Origin: Bacteroidetes bacterium ADurb.Bin174
GTDB lineage: Bacteria > Bacteroidota > Bacteroidia > Bacteroidales > Paludibacteraceae
Assembly (NCBI GenBank): GCA_002070265.1
Contig: MWCX01000020.1
Coordinates: forward strand, 1-64,000
DNA: 64,000 nucleotides
Direction of reading: 5' to 3'
Both the position numbers and the translations under genes were made by a program. The notes beneath the pieces are model-generated. The model saw only the letters and a program-made list of their open reading frames with translations, was not told the DNA's origin and did not search any database. Shown in pieces: positions 1 through 8,960 of the stretch; within the stretch, counting starts at the first letter, position 1; each line of letters begins with the position of its first letter.

Positions 1-217
1 GTTGACGGTTTTACCCAAAATTTTTCATACGCATATTCCTGATGAGTTGGCTGAAGCATTGCGTGTTTGCAAAACTGATGAAGCAACTGTGGAAGTAGGG
101 GTTGAATGGTGTACCCGTCAGGCGAAAGATTTAATAGCACATGGCGTTCCCAGCATTCATTTTTATAGTTTAATGGCTACTGAAAGTGTAAAAAGAGTTG
201 CTCAGGCTGTGTATTAA
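1..217 (+). CDS. metF: 5,10-methylenetetrahydrofolate reductase, C-terminal part
   Basis: These are the last 71 residues of methylenetetrahydrofolate reductase, the FAD enzyme that makes methyl-THF for methionine synthesis. The frame is open to the left edge, so the gene begins outside the window and the TTG at position 2 is internal. The segment VGVEWCTRQAKDL followed by GVPSIHFYSL matches the closing helix and strand of the family barrel, where GxP-x-x-HFY is strongly conserved. Nothing can be said about the catalytic N-terminal half. The next gene, dksA-like, has its own probable promoter, so the two need not be co-transcribed. Confidence 0.85.
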   Translation, partial: LTVLPKIFHTHIPDELAEALRVCKTDEATVEVGVEWCTRQAKDLIAHGVPSIHFYSLMATESVKRVAQAVY

Positions 218-257
218 TTCAACTCATGAAGTAAAATCAAAAAACCATAAAAACTTA

Positions 258-288
258 TTGCTTGGTAAAGAGAAAAGTTGTATATTCG
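258..288 (+). promoter_or_regulatory. Bacteroidetes-type promoter for the dksA-like gene
   Basis: TTG at 258-260, a 20-base spacer, then TATATTCG at 281-288, one base off the TAnnTTTG -7 consensus of Bacteroidetes sigma-ABfr promoters. It implies a leader of about 150 bases before the ATG at 450. Inferred from pattern only. Confidence 0.45.
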
Positions 289-449
289 CACAAATTTTAG
301 AATCAGAAAAACACTTTCGTTGTACTTTTAAAAGTTATGCTTATGAAACACACATGAACTAATTTAATCAATTATTTCGTGCTTGTGAATAATTGAATTA
401 GATCATTGAGGGTGTTCCATACGAAAACTTGAAAATAAATTATAATTGT

Positions 450-827
450 ATGAAAGAAAAAACAAGATATTCAGATATTGAGTTGGAAGAGTTTCGCCAA
501 ATTATAAACGAGAAACTTGAGAAAGCACAGCAGGATTATGAGATGCTGAGAAATGGCCTGACTAATCTTGACGGAAATGATGTAACGGATACTTCTCCCA
601 CTTTCAAAGTATTGGAAGAAGGTGCAGCTACTCTTTCAAAAGAAGAATCAGGACGTTTGGCTCAACGCCAGATGAAGTTTATTCAGCACCTGCAGGCTGC
701 ATTAATTCGTATTGAGAATAAAACTTACGGCATTTGCAGAGAAACAGGAAAGCTCATTCCAAAAGAACGTTTAAGGGCTGTTCCTCATGCTACGCTGAGC
801 ATTGAAGCTAAGTCTCAACAAAAATAA
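450..827 (+). CDS. TraR/DksA family regulator lacking most zinc-finger cysteines
   Basis: A 125-residue DksA/TraR-family protein, expected to bind in the RNA polymerase secondary channel and modulate transcription initiation. An N-terminal alpha-helical region (first about 80 residues, charged, coiled-coil like) is followed by YGICRETGKLIPKERLRAVP, the family's finger region. Of the four zinc-binding cysteines of E. coli DksA only the first is present; the others read as Thr, Ser and Ala. This Cys-poor form is common in Bacteroidetes, so the fold is probably held without zinc. I chose the ATG at 450 over an upstream TTG at 429 because conserved sequence begins there. It stands alone between metF and lspA. 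Confidence 0.85.
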   Translation: MKEKTRYSDIELEEFRQIINEKLEKAQQDYEMLRNGLTNLDGNDVTDTSPTFKVLEEGAATLSKEESGRLAQRQMKFIQHLQAALIRIENKTYGICRETGKLIPKERLRAVPHATLSIEAKSQQK

Positions 828-941
828 TGGAGCATGAAATCAGCATGTTAATTTGTCAGATTCAAAAAGAATTTGTCTAATATGTGCAGGTTTCACTCAA
901 GCGTTGTAAAAAGAATTATTCATTGTATGAAGATACTGATG

Positions 942-980
942 TTTCGGCAAAAGGTTGATTAAGAAGACTTTTTGCCGAAA
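942..980. repeat. Perfect 11-bp inverted repeat upstream of lspA
   Basis: TTTCGGCAAAA (942-952) and TTTTGCCGAAA (970-980) are exact reverse complements around a 17-base loop. It lies 115 bases after the dksA-like stop and ends 19 bases before the lspA start. It may be a weak terminator for dksA or a hairpin in the lspA leader; there is no long T-run after it, so the terminator reading is uncertain. Confidence 0.5.
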
Positions 981-999
981 TCTTGTTTAAATCAAAAGC

Positions 1000-1611
1000 A
1001 TGTCTGTAACAAAAAAATCATTATTGCTGATAACCATTGTCTTGCTCGTTGATCAAGTCAGTAAAGTCTATATAAAACTGAATTTCAGATTAGGTGAATT
1101 TATCCATATTTTTGATTGGTTTCAGATTTATTTCATTGAAAACAGCGGAATGGCTTTCGGATTGGAAATCGTTGATAAGTTGTTTTTGACCATTTTTAGA
1201 ATTTTAGCCGTTGGCGGATTGGCTTACTTCATTTATTTTTTGATAAAAAAACAAGCACGTCACGGTTTCATTTTGGCTGTGTCGCTCCTTTTGGCAGGTG
1301 CTGCCGGAAATATCATTGATTCTGTTTTTTACGGTGTACTCTTTAGTGAAAGCACTCCCTGGCAACTTGCTGCTTTTCTGCCTGAGGGTGGTGGATATGC
1401 CTCGTTATTTTATGGGAAAGTGGTGGATATGCTTTATTTTCCTTTGATTAAAAATGCTGCCGGAGAAACCATTTTTTTCAGACCTGTCTTCAATATTGCC
1501 GATTCTGCCATCACCATTGCGGCAGCCATCATTTTGATTTTCTATAGAAAAGATTTGAATGAACAATTGGATTCCAAAAAATCTCAGAAACCTGCCGGAC
1601 AAGATGCTTAA
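1000..1611 (+). CDS. lspA: Lipoprotein signal peptidase (signal peptidase II)
   Basis: Inner-membrane aspartyl protease that removes signal peptides from prolipoproteins after lipidation. The 203 residues contain the expected hydrophobic segments (about residues 7-24, 66-87, 92-112 and 166-184). The conserved blocks are visible: DQVSK near residue 18, ENSGMAFG near 48, GAAGNIIDS near 105 with the first catalytic Asp, and FNIADSAI near 164 with the second. It is slightly longer than enterobacterial LspA because of a loop before GKVVDML, usual in Bacteroidetes. The downstream lipoprotein gene overlaps its end by 8 bases, suggesting translational coupling between the peptidase and one of its substrates. 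Confidence 0.95.
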   Translation: MSVTKKSLLLITIVLLVDQVSKVYIKLNFRLGEFIHIFDWFQIYFIENSGMAFGLEIVDKLFLTIFRILAVGGLAYFIYFLIKKQARHGFILAVSLLLAGAAGNIIDSVFYGVLFSESTPWQLAAFLPEGGGYASLFYGKVVDMLYFPLIKNAAGETIFFRPVFNIADSAITIAAAIILIFYRKDLNEQLDSKKSQKPAGQDA

Positions 1612-2530
1612 TAAAAGCGTATTTTGGTTGTTAGGTATTTTGGTACTGTTTCAGTTGGCATGTAGCAGTCGCTCCGAAGGTGTGATGAGTCGCAGGGAAA
1701 TGAGATCTTTTTTGGTTGATTACCACTTGTTGGAGGGTGTCCTTTCAGCACAAGGAATAGTGGAGGAAGATGTGAAAGATAATTACTATCATGCTCTTTT
1801 TGAAAAATACGGAATTACCAAAGCCGATTTTGATTCTTCATTGGTATATTATACCAAAAACCCAAAAGTTTTCGAGCGAATTTACAATGGGGTAACTAAT
1901 GATTTGGACGAAATCAAAGCGGATGTTATTTCCGGAAAATATTTTCCGGTGTTGCCTGACTCCATACGTCTAAAACCCGAAATCAAAGAAATCTGGAGCT
2001 TGGATTCCGCTTTTCATGCAATTGGTGATTCATCCAGGTCTAAATTGTTTTTTACGGTTAAAAATAAAAACCTGCTCAGCAAAGATGTTTATTATTTTTC
2101 TTTCAGAATGAGGGCTTTTCCACATGATTCAATCCTATCCGGTTACACAATTTTCCGGGTACATTATGCCGATGGGCAAACGGATAGTTTGTGTCATGAA
2201 GTTTTGAATGACAGCATTTTCAGACGTTATAAATACACCCTTATTGCGAAGAGAAACTTCAAAATTGACTCTTTGAGCGGCGTGTTTTATGAAAATCTTC
2301 AAGATGTCGATTCTTTCTGTGTATATGTTGATAGTGTCGTTTTAAAACGCAAGTACGTTCCTGCGCTGCAGGACAGCATCAAATTGCAATTGGATACCGT
2401 CCCTGCAAAACAAGACAGCATCGTTACAGCGGCAGATTCTGTTTCAATGTATCAGGATAGCATCAAGGTTAAAAAGGACACATTATCCTCGAATCGAGTA
2501 CATCAGCATATACGCCGCCATTCAAAATAG
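1604..2530 (+). CDS. DUF4296-family lipoprotein
   Basis: A predicted lipoprotein of 308 residues. After the ATG at 1604 there is a signal peptide (MLNKSVFWLLGILVLFQLAC) ending in the lipobox LAC. The following region (MSRREMRSFLVDYHLLEGVL ... YYTKNPKVFERIY) matches the DUF4296 domain found in Bacteroidetes next to lspA. Residues after about 130 carry repeated Asp-Ser motifs (DSI, QDSI, KKDT), a low-complexity periplasmic tail. Function is unknown. An earlier in-frame ATG at 1559 would add 15 polar residues ahead of the signal peptide and is unlikely. The 8-base overlap with lspA indicates one operon. Confidence 0.8.
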   Translation: MLNKSVFWLLGILVLFQLACSSRSEGVMSRREMRSFLVDYHLLEGVLSAQGIVEEDVKDNYYHALFEKYGITKADFDSSLVYYTKNPKVFERIYNGVTNDLDEIKADVISGKYFPVLPDSIRLKPEIKEIWSLDSAFHAIGDSSRSKLFFTVKNKNLLSKDVYYFSFRMRAFPHDSILSGYTIFRVHYADGQTDSLCHEVLNDSIFRRYKYTLIAKRNFKIDSLSGVFYENLQDVDSFCVYVDSVVLKRKYVPALQDSIKLQLDTVPAKQDSIVTAADSVSMYQDSIKVKKDTLSSNRVHQHIRRHSK

Positions 2531-2606
2531 TATTCTTGTTATATAATTGCAGGAAAGCAGATTTTGGTGTGTGGAAGTTTCTTTTAAGAAAAGGGAGAAA
2601 AAACGA

Positions 2607-4796
2607 CTAATTTCCGATTTCAGATAAAAATTTGATTCTCACCAATCTTACTTCAATTTCATCGAAGTCATCTTCACCCAGCTCCTTCAAGGCAGGACCT
2701 ATTTTATCGGTTTCTGCGGTACTGAAGTATTCGAAAATCTCTTCTATTTTATCGGCTTCCATCACTTCATTCAGAAAATAATTGATATTTATTTTGGTAC
2801 CTGAATATACGATGGCTTCGATTTCATCCAATAATTCTAACATATCTAATCCTTTGGATTCTGCCAGGTCGTCTAAGGCTATCTTTCGGTCAATTGCCTG
2901 AATGATAGACACTTTTAGTTTTGATTTGTTGGCGACTGTTCTGACACGTAAATCCTCCGGACGTATGATTTCATTTTCTTTGACATGCTCTTTGATGACT
3001 TTTAGAAACTCTTCCCCGTATCTTTTAGCTTTTCCTTGTCCTACTCCGGGAATATTCTGCAGTTCTTCCATAGTGATGGGATAGGTCGTTGCCATGGCTT
3101 CCAAAGAAGGATCCTGGAATATTACAAAAGGTGGCACTTCAAGCTTTTTTGACATTTTTTTTCGCAAGTCTTTTAAGAAAGAAAACAAAACATCATCCGC
3201 AGCAGAAGTACCTCCACCACCTGATTTTACAACAGAATCTTCGTCTTCTTCATCAAACTCAATGTCTTTTACCACAAGAAATTCTGATGGTTTTTTCATA
3301 AAGGCCTTTCCTGCAGGCGTGATTTTCAACAAGCCGTAATTCTCAATTTCTTTGGTAATAAGTCCTGAAATCATTGCCTGGCGGATAATGGTATGCAAAA
3401 GCCTTTCATCCTCATCTGATGCTGCTTCGAAATTTTCAAGCTCATTGTGATGATATGATTTGACATCCGGAGTTTCATTCCCTTTCAATATGTCAACGAT
3501 GTGTTCGGTTTTAAATTTTTCTCTGACAGCAATAATCGTCTCTAAAATTAGTACTAAGAGTTCCTGACCGTCTATTGTTTTCTTTGGTTTCATACAATTA
3601 TCACAATTTCCACAGTTATCTTGTTTGTATTGTTCTCCGAAATAATAAAGCAACAGTTTCCTGCGGCAAAGCGAGGATTCAGCATATGTCTGTGTTTCTG
3701 CCAATAATTGATTGCCAATCTCTTGCTCAGCAATAGGTTTACCCTGCATGAACTTTCTCAACTTGTCAAGGTCTTTGTGAGAATAAAAAGCAATACACTG
3801 ACCTTCACCTCCATCTCTACCGCTTCTTCCTGTTTCTTGATAATAGCCCTCGAGACTTTTAGGCATGTCATAATGAATCACAAAACGAACATCCGGCTTG
3901 TCGATTCCCATCCCAAAGGCTATGGTGGCAACAATAATTTGCACTTCCTCCATCAGGAATTTATCCTGATTTTCAGTTCTGACTGCTGATTCCATTCCCG
4001 CATGATAGGGCAGGCAAGAAATTCCGTTGACCTGAAGGGTAGCCGCTAATTCTTCTACTTTTTTGCGACTCAGGCAATAGATAATTCCTGATTTGTTTCC
4101 TTGAGAAAGGATGTATTTGATAATTTCTTTATTGACTTCGTTGGTTTTGTTTCGAACTTCATAATAAAGGTTTTCTCTGTTAAAGGACGACTTAAAAACC
4201 GTTGCATCCAACATCCCTAAATTTTTCTGAATGTCGTGTTGCACTTTTGGTGTGGCAGTAGCAGTCAGTGCAATCAACGGAGCAGTGCCAATTTCGCTCA
4301 CTATCGGATGAATTCTTCTATATTCCGGTCTAAAATCATGTCCCCATTCAGAGATGCAATGAGCCTCATCAACAGCATAAAAAGATATTTTAATTTGTTT
4401 GAGGAATTCTATATTGTCTTCTTTAGTGAGTGATTCAGGTGCGACGTACAAAAGTTTGGTCTTACCTGACAAAATATCCGCTTTTACGTCGTCAATAGCC
4501 TGCTTGGTTAAAGATGAGTTTAAAAAATGTGCGACTCCGTCCTCTTCACTGAAATTACGCATGGCATCAACTTGATTCTTCATCAATGCGATCAATGGAG
4601 AAATAACGATGGCAGTGCCTTCCATTAACAAGGATGGCAACTGATAGCACAGCGACTTTCCTCCGCCGGTAGGCATAAGAACAAAGGTGTCTTTTTCAGC
4701 TAATACATTTTGTATAATCGCCTCCTGATTGCCTTTGAAGGTATCGAAGCCAAAATGATGTTTTAAGTGAGCTTTTAATTCTGAATGACTAAACAT
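2607..4796 (-). CDS. recQ: ATP-dependent DNA helicase RecQ
   Basis: A 729-residue RecQ-family 3'-5' DNA helicase for recombination and fork repair. Walker A is TGGGKS at residues 43-48 and the DEAH box is at 143-146, followed by the RecQ-typical WGHDFRPEYR. The second RecA-like domain ends in QETGRSGRDG. A zinc-binding cluster (CRRK ... CGNCDNC, about residues 378-405) and a winged-helix region follow, then an HRDC domain around 540-620 (PPFVIFQD, IPGVGQGKAKRYG). The last 100 residues form a helical extension seen in many Bacteroidetes RecQ proteins. The gene stands alone, separated from clpX by a terminator hairpin. Confidence 0.95.
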   Translation of the reverse strand: MFSHSELKAHLKHHFGFDTFKGNQEAIIQNVLAEKDTFVLMPTGGGKSLCYQLPSLLMEGTAIVISPLIALMKNQVDAMRNFSEEDGVAHFLNSSLTKQAIDDVKADILSGKTKLLYVAPESLTKEDNIEFLKQIKISFYAVDEAHCISEWGHDFRPEYRRIHPIVSEIGTAPLIALTATATPKVQHDIQKNLGMLDATVFKSSFNRENLYYEVRNKTNEVNKEIIKYILSQGNKSGIIYCLSRKKVEELAATLQVNGISCLPYHAGMESAVRTENQDKFLMEEVQIIVATIAFGMGIDKPDVRFVIHYDMPKSLEGYYQETGRSGRDGGEGQCIAFYSHKDLDKLRKFMQGKPIAEQEIGNQLLAETQTYAESSLCRRKLLLYYFGEQYKQDNCGNCDNCMKPKKTIDGQELLVLILETIIAVREKFKTEHIVDILKGNETPDVKSYHHNELENFEAASDEDERLLHTIIRQAMISGLITKEIENYGLLKITPAGKAFMKKPSEFLVVKDIEFDEEDEDSVVKSGGGGTSAADDVLFSFLKDLRKKMSKKLEVPPFVIFQDPSLEAMATTYPITMEELQNIPGVGQGKAKRYGEEFLKVIKEHVKENEIIRPEDLRVRTVANKSKLKVSIIQAIDRKIALDDLAESKGLDMLELLDEIEAIVYSGTKININYFLNEVMEADKIEEIFEYFSTAETDKIGPALKELGEDDFDEIEVRLVRIKFLSEIGN

Positions 4797-4942
4797 ATAT
4801 CATATATCAAAACTGAGTGACTAAGATAATACTTTTATTCGAATATTGTCAAAGCTTGAATTTTTGTTTCGTGATTACAATCAAATCACTTTGCAAGGGA
4901 AAGCAAATTTATAAACAGATTTTATATTTACAAATGCTTTTG

Positions 4943-4991
4943 AAAAAAAAACGGGATAAATGCTGTTTTTTTTACATTTACCCCGTCTTTT
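4943..4991 (-). terminator. Rho-independent terminator downstream of clpX
   Basis: The arms ACGGGATAAATG (4951-4962) and CATTTACCCCGT (4975-4986) pair over 12 positions with one mismatch. Read on the minus strand, the hairpin is followed by an unbroken T-run (the A-run at 4943-4950 of the plus strand). It lies 39 bases after the clpX stop and separates clpX from recQ. Confidence 0.75.
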
Positions 4992-5029
4992 TACGTTTTG
5001 AGCACATAAAATGCCTATTTCATGAATTT

Positions 5030-6262
5030 TTATGCAATTTTTAAACGATTGAAATTTACTTTTTCTATTTTGGATTGTGCATATTCTAAATCAATAACAA
5101 CACTTTTTACCTTTTTCGAGGGCATTTCATACATTTTATCCATGATGATGGTTTCAGTAATGGACCTCAATCCACGTGCGCCAATTTTAAATTCGATGGC
5201 TTTATCAACGATGTACTCTAATACATCTTGTTGAAAGGTAAGTTCAATGCCATCCATCTTGAATAATTTGATATATTGTTTCAAGATAGAATTTTTAGGC
5301 TCTGTCATAATCCTCAGCAATGCTTCTCTATCCAAGGGTTCTAAATAAGTCAAAACCGGTAAACGACCGATAATTTCGGGGATTAGACCAAATGCTTTTA
5401 AATCCTGAGGCGCAACATATTGCATCAAGTTTTTTCTGTCAATCTGTTCTGTCTCAATGCTTGCAGTATATCCCACAACACGCGTATTAAGGCGCAATGC
5501 GATTTTTTTCTCAATACCGTCGAAAGCACCACCACAAATGAATAAGATGTTTTGTGTATTGACAGCAATCATTTTTTGCTCGGGATGTTTTCGTCCGCCC
5601 TGTGGCGGCACGTTAATAACTGCTCCCTCCAACAATTTAAGCAAGCCCTGTTGTACACCTTCTCCACTTACGTCACGTGTTATGCTCGGATTGTCTCCTT
5701 TGCGTGCAATCTTATCGATTTCATCAATGAACACAATGCCTTTTTCTGCCGCCTGTACATCATAATCAGCTACTTGTAACAAACGAGTTAAAATACTTTC
5801 AATGTCTTCACCCACATATCCGGCTTCTGTCAGTACGGTAGCATCAACAATGGTAAAAGGCACATGTAGCTTTTTGGCAATGGTTCTGGCAAGAAGTGTT
5901 TTGCCTGTTCCGGTTGGTCCGACCATGATGATGTTCGATTTTTCGATTTCCACATCATCGTGTTCGTCTTTCTGCAACAAACGTTTATAGTGATTATATA
6001 CGGCTACCGAAAGATATTTCTTGGCTTCGTCTTGCCCAATGACATATTCATCCAAGTGTTTTTTCAGTTCGATAGGTTTGGGAATGTCTTCTTTCTTTAA
6101 CTGTAAAGATTTGGATTTTGAAGGGGTGTTCTCTTTGACAATTTCAGCAGCTTGCAATGCACACTCATTACAGATTTGCACATTGTCAATGCCCATAATC
6201 AGAAAATCAATTTGAGATTCAGGGCGTCCGCAAAAAGAACAACGTTTTTGTTGCTTTGCCAT
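5030..6262 (-). CDS. clpX: ATP-dependent Clp protease ATP-binding subunit ClpX
   Basis: AAA+ unfoldase that feeds substrates to the ClpP peptidase in the cytoplasm. The 410 residues start with the zinc-binding dimerisation domain (Cys8, Cys11, Cys31, Cys34), then the AAA+ core with Walker A GPTGTGKT (about 113-120), Walker B VFIDEIDKI, the RKGDNPS sensor region, and the pore loop GYVG. Length and domain order match ClpX throughout. Its ATG overlaps the clpP stop codon by one base (TAATG), so the two are translationally coupled. The operon reads tig, then clpP, then clpX, the usual arrangement, although a repeat element sits between tig and clpP. Confidence 0.97.
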   Translation of the reverse strand: MAKQQKRCSFCGRPESQIDFLIMGIDNVQICNECALQAAEIVKENTPSKSKSLQLKKEDIPKPIELKKHLDEYVIGQDEAKKYLSVAVYNHYKRLLQKDEHDDVEIEKSNIIMVGPTGTGKTLLARTIAKKLHVPFTIVDATVLTEAGYVGEDIESILTRLLQVADYDVQAAEKGIVFIDEIDKIARKGDNPSITRDVSGEGVQQGLLKLLEGAVINVPPQGGRKHPEQKMIAVNTQNILFICGGAFDGIEKKIALRLNTRVVGYTASIETEQIDRKNLMQYVAPQDLKAFGLIPEIIGRLPVLTYLEPLDREALLRIMTEPKNSILKQYIKLFKMDGIELTFQQDVLEYIVDKAIEFKIGARGLRSITETIIMDKMYEMPSKKVKSVVIDLEYAQSKIEKVNFNRLKIA

Positions 6263-6942
6263 TATTTGATTTTTTTCTCGTTAATCAATACTTTGTCAAT
6301 CATACCATATGCAACAGCCTCTTCTGATGTCATCCAATAATCTCTGTCGGAATCTTTTTCAATTTTCTTGTAAGGATTGCCGGAATGTTTGGCGATAATG
6401 GTATAAAGTTCTTTCTTCAACTTCTGTATCTCGCGTGCTGTGATCTCTATATCAGAGGCTTGTCCCTGCGCACCACCCATAGGTTGATGAATCATTACGC
6501 GGGAATGAGTGAGGGCAAAACGTTTTCCCTTAGCGCCTGCCACCAACAGCACTGCTCCCATTGAGGCTGCCATGCCGGTACAGATGGTAGAAACTTCAGA
6601 GTCGATAAACTGCATGGTGTCGTAAATGCCCAAGCCTGCATGCACAGAACCGCCTGGAGTATTCAAGTAAATGGAAATGTCCTTGCCGGGGTCCGAAGTG
6701 TCTAAAAACAGCAGTTGAGCTTGGATTACATTGGCTGTATAATCATCAATCTGAGTCCCCAGGAAGATGATGCGGTCCATCATCAATCGCGAAAATACGT
6801 CCATCTGTGTCACATTCAATTGTCTCTCTTCCAAAATGGAAGGTGATATATAATTGCCGGAGACATCTTGGTATTTTTCCAAATGCATGCTGTTTAGTCC
6901 CAGATGCTTGGTCGCATATTTAAAGAATTCGTTTTGATTCAT
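6262..6942 (-). CDS. clpP: ATP-dependent Clp protease proteolytic subunit
   Basis: Serine peptidase forming the two-ring barrel of the ClpXP protease. Catalytic Ser127 lies in GMAASMG and His152 in MIHQPMGG; the acidic residue is expected in the SDRDYW segment near residue 203. The product (226 residues) is longer at the N-terminus than E. coli ClpP by some 20 residues, as is common in Bacteroidetes. Upstream on the minus strand a TACCTTTG -7 element (6970-6977) suggests clpPX has its own promoter, which makes sense because a repeat element separates it from tig. It overlaps clpX by one base. Confidence 0.97.
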   Translation of the reverse strand: MNQNEFFKYATKHLGLNSMHLEKYQDVSGNYISPSILEERQLNVTQMDVFSRLMMDRIIFLGTQIDDYTANVIQAQLLFLDTSDPGKDISIYLNTPGGSVHAGLGIYDTMQFIDSEVSTICTGMAASMGAVLLVAGAKGKRFALTHSRVMIHQPMGGAQGQASDIEITAREIQKLKKELYTIIAKHSGNPYKKIEKDSDRDYWMTSEEAVAYGMIDKVLINEKKIK

Positions 6943-6969
6943 AATGTTTATTATTTAATAATTCAACAC

Positions 6970-6977
6970 CAAAGGTA
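6970..6977 (-). promoter_or_regulatory. -7 promoter element for clpPX
   Basis: TACCTTTG on the minus strand matches the Bacteroidetes TAnnTTTG consensus, 27 bases before the clpP ATG. No convincing TTG -33 box is seen at 19-21 bases, so this is a half match. Confidence 0.4.
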
Positions 6978-7046
6978 CAATTATTTTTCGGAGTTGTATG
7001 ATGAAGACGGCTATTTCAGAACAAATATTCAACTACAATATAGTAA

Positions 7047-7166
7047 GGTTTCTTAGAAGTGTCCCAAATGCAAGGCACTGAGATTGAGGGCAAAGGAGCA
7101 TACTGAAGTATGTGACTGAGCCCGAACATCGAAAGTAACGCAGCAGTTGGGCACTTATGAGAAACC
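7047..7166. mobile_element. MITE-like repeat, copy 1 (complete)
   Basis: A 120-base noncoding element bounded by terminal inverted repeats: GGTTTCTTAGAAGTGTCCC (left, from 7047) and the reverse complement of GGTTTCTCATAAGTGCCC (right, to 7166). The middle holds the short palindrome CATACTGAAGTATG (7099-7112) and the block TGACTGAGCCCGAACATCGA. The block and the right end recur at 10416-10504 and, inverted, at 33855-33908. It fills the gap between tig and clpP and ends two bases short of the tig stop codon. It has no reading frame, so it would be non-autonomous. Confidence 0.65.
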
Positions 7167-7167
7167 G

Positions 7168-8523
7168 CTATTTTTCTTCAAACATCTTATTAAACTCCTC
7201 AATAGAAACCTCTTTCACATCCAGTTTTACAGCTTCTTTGATAATGTCAACTACTTTGTTTTCGGTAACTCTATCAATGATGGCTTTCAGTTGATTCTCA
7301 TTCTTCAACATTTCTTGAACATAAGGTTCAATCATTTGATCGTCAGCATTGGGAATACCATATTGTGCAAATTGAGAACGTGCGATTTGTTTGGCATATG
7401 CTTCGACGTCTTCTTTTTCAATTTTCACATCATGGGCTTTCACTATTTTATTACGGATCAATTGCCAGGTTAAATCCTCTCTCATTTTGGGATAATCGGT
7501 TTCCAACGTTTCTTCCGTCAGATCTTTATTGGTGCGTAACAGCCAGCGTTTCAAAAAAGCGTCCGGGAAAGATAAGTCTTTATACTTCTTCACAAGAACT
7601 TCGCGGGCATCCAAACCAAACTTATAATTGCTGTCTTGTGACAAGTTTTTTGCAATATTCTCTTTGATCTTTTCCTTGAATTCTTTCTCAGATTTAACCA
7701 CACCTTCACCAAAAACTTTGTCGAATAAATCTTGATTGACCGCTGCTTCATGATAGCGTGTGATGCTTTGAATGGTGTATTTAAAATCGGAAGTCAGATT
7801 TTCTACTTCTTCCTTTTTTAGTTTCAGCAAGGAAGCAACTTCCGCTTCATTTTCATAAGCTTGTTTGGGATTGAAAATCACTTCACCTTCTTTTTTTGCG
7901 CCTACGAAAATAGTTTTAATTGCCTCTTCTTTCATATAAGCAGGTGTCAGTACGGCATTTTCCACACGAATGCCATCAGCTTTTTCTTCTCCGTTTTCCA
8001 ATTCAACCAACAGCCCTTTCAGCATATCTTCCTCCTTAACCGTTTCTTCTTGTTCATATTTACCAAAGCGACCGGCGTAGGATTTTACCTGATTTTCAAT
8101 CATGGCTTCATCCGGAGTAATTTGATAGTATTTGATTTTATCTTTTTTCGTCAATTCTACTTCGAATGCAGGCGGTAAGGCTATGTCGAAAACAAATTCG
8201 AAGGATTCTTGCGTATCGAAATCTATTTCTTTTTGTTCTGTTTCATTAGGTAAAGGTTCTCCGAGCAAATCAATGTTGTTGTCTTTGATGTAGTTGTACA
8301 GTCCTTCAGAAAGGATATTGTTGATTTCTTCCGCTAAAATGGATTTGCCATACATTTTTTTGAGTAAACCAAGCGGGACCATGCCCGGACGAAAACCGGG
8401 AACGTTGGATTTTTTACGATATTCACGTAAAGTTTTATCAACTTTTACTTCATAATCTGATTTTTCAATACTGATGGTAATGTTCGCATTGGTTGGGTCG
8501 AGATCTTTTCTGACAATGTTCAT
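7168..8523 (-). CDS. tig: Trigger factor (ribosome-associated chaperone)
   Basis: Trigger factor binds the ribosome at the tunnel exit and shields nascent chains. The 451-residue product opens with the ribosome-binding domain containing the signature VPGFRPGMVP (about residues 40-49), equivalent to GFRxGK of E. coli but with Met-Val after Gly-Pro's position, the usual Bacteroidetes variant. A degenerate FKBP-like region (150-250) and the helical C-terminal arms follow. A TATATTTG -7 element lies just upstream at 8550-8557. Downstream is the MITE-like copy and then clpPX, so the classic tig-clpP-clpX order is kept. Confidence 0.93.
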   Translation of the reverse strand: MNIVRKDLDPTNANITISIEKSDYEVKVDKTLREYRKKSNVPGFRPGMVPLGLLKKMYGKSILAEEINNILSEGLYNYIKDNNIDLLGEPLPNETEQKEIDFDTQESFEFVFDIALPPAFEVELTKKDKIKYYQITPDEAMIENQVKSYAGRFGKYEQEETVKEEDMLKGLLVELENGEEKADGIRVENAVLTPAYMKEEAIKTIFVGAKKEGEVIFNPKQAYENEAEVASLLKLKKEEVENLTSDFKYTIQSITRYHEAAVNQDLFDKVFGEGVVKSEKEFKEKIKENIAKNLSQDSNYKFGLDAREVLVKKYKDLSFPDAFLKRWLLRTNKDLTEETLETDYPKMREDLTWQLIRNKIVKAHDVKIEKEDVEAYAKQIARSQFAQYGIPNADDQMIEPYVQEMLKNENQLKAIIDRVTENKVVDIIKEAVKLDVKEVSIEEFNKMFEEK

Positions 8524-8549
8524 ATGTTCTTTTTCTAAAAATAGGGCTG

Positions 8550-8557
8550 CAAATATA
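8550..8557 (-). promoter_or_regulatory. -7 promoter element for tig
   Basis: TATATTTG on the minus strand, 26 bases before the tig ATG, fits TAnnTTTG. No clear -33 TTG at the expected distance. Confidence 0.4.
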
Positions 8558-8588
8558 CGATAATTTTAGTAATAAATTGATGCTTGTA

Positions 8589-8618
8589 TTGTGGTATGTA
8601 AAATATTATCTATCTTTG
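8589..8618 (+). promoter_or_regulatory. Bacteroidetes-type promoter for rpsO-hisS
   Basis: TTG at 8589-8591, a spacer of exactly 19 bases and TATCTTTG at 8611-8618, a full match to the -33/-7 consensus. Transcription would start near 8624, giving a leader of about 65 bases before rpsO. Confidence 0.65.
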
Positions 8619-8688
8619 CACACCGAAAAATGAAGGAAAGTTCGTTATGGGCTTGATCTCTATTTATTAATTTAACTATTACATTATT

Positions 8689-8958
8689 ATGTATTTAACG
8701 GCTGAAAAAAAGCAAGAAATTTTTGGCAAATACGGTAAATCCAATACGGATACCGGCTCTCCTGAAGCTCAGATTGCATTGTTCACTTATCGAATCAATC
8801 ATTTAACCGAGCATTTAAAACGCAATAAAAAAGATTTTAGTACCGAGCGTGCTTTGGTGATGTTGGTAGGTAAACGTCGTCGTTTGTTAGACTACTTGAT
8901 TAAAGTGGATATCGAACGCTATCGTGCCATCATCAAAGAGCTTGGAATCAGAAAATAA
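8689..8958 (+). CDS. rpsO: 30S ribosomal protein S15
   Basis: Primary 16S rRNA-binding protein of the small-subunit platform. The 89 residues match the family length, with the conserved [10 protein letters not shown]-type segment (here [13 protein letters not shown]), HLKRNKKD and the [12 protein letters not shown] helix that contacts rRNA. hisS begins two bases after its stop, so they share the promoter at 8589-8618. Confidence 0.97.
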   Translation: MYLTAEKKQEIFGKYGKSNTDTGSPEAQIALFTYRINHLTEHLKRNKKDFSTERALVMLVGKRRRLLDYLIKVDIERYRAIIKELGIRK

Positions 8959-8960
8959 TC

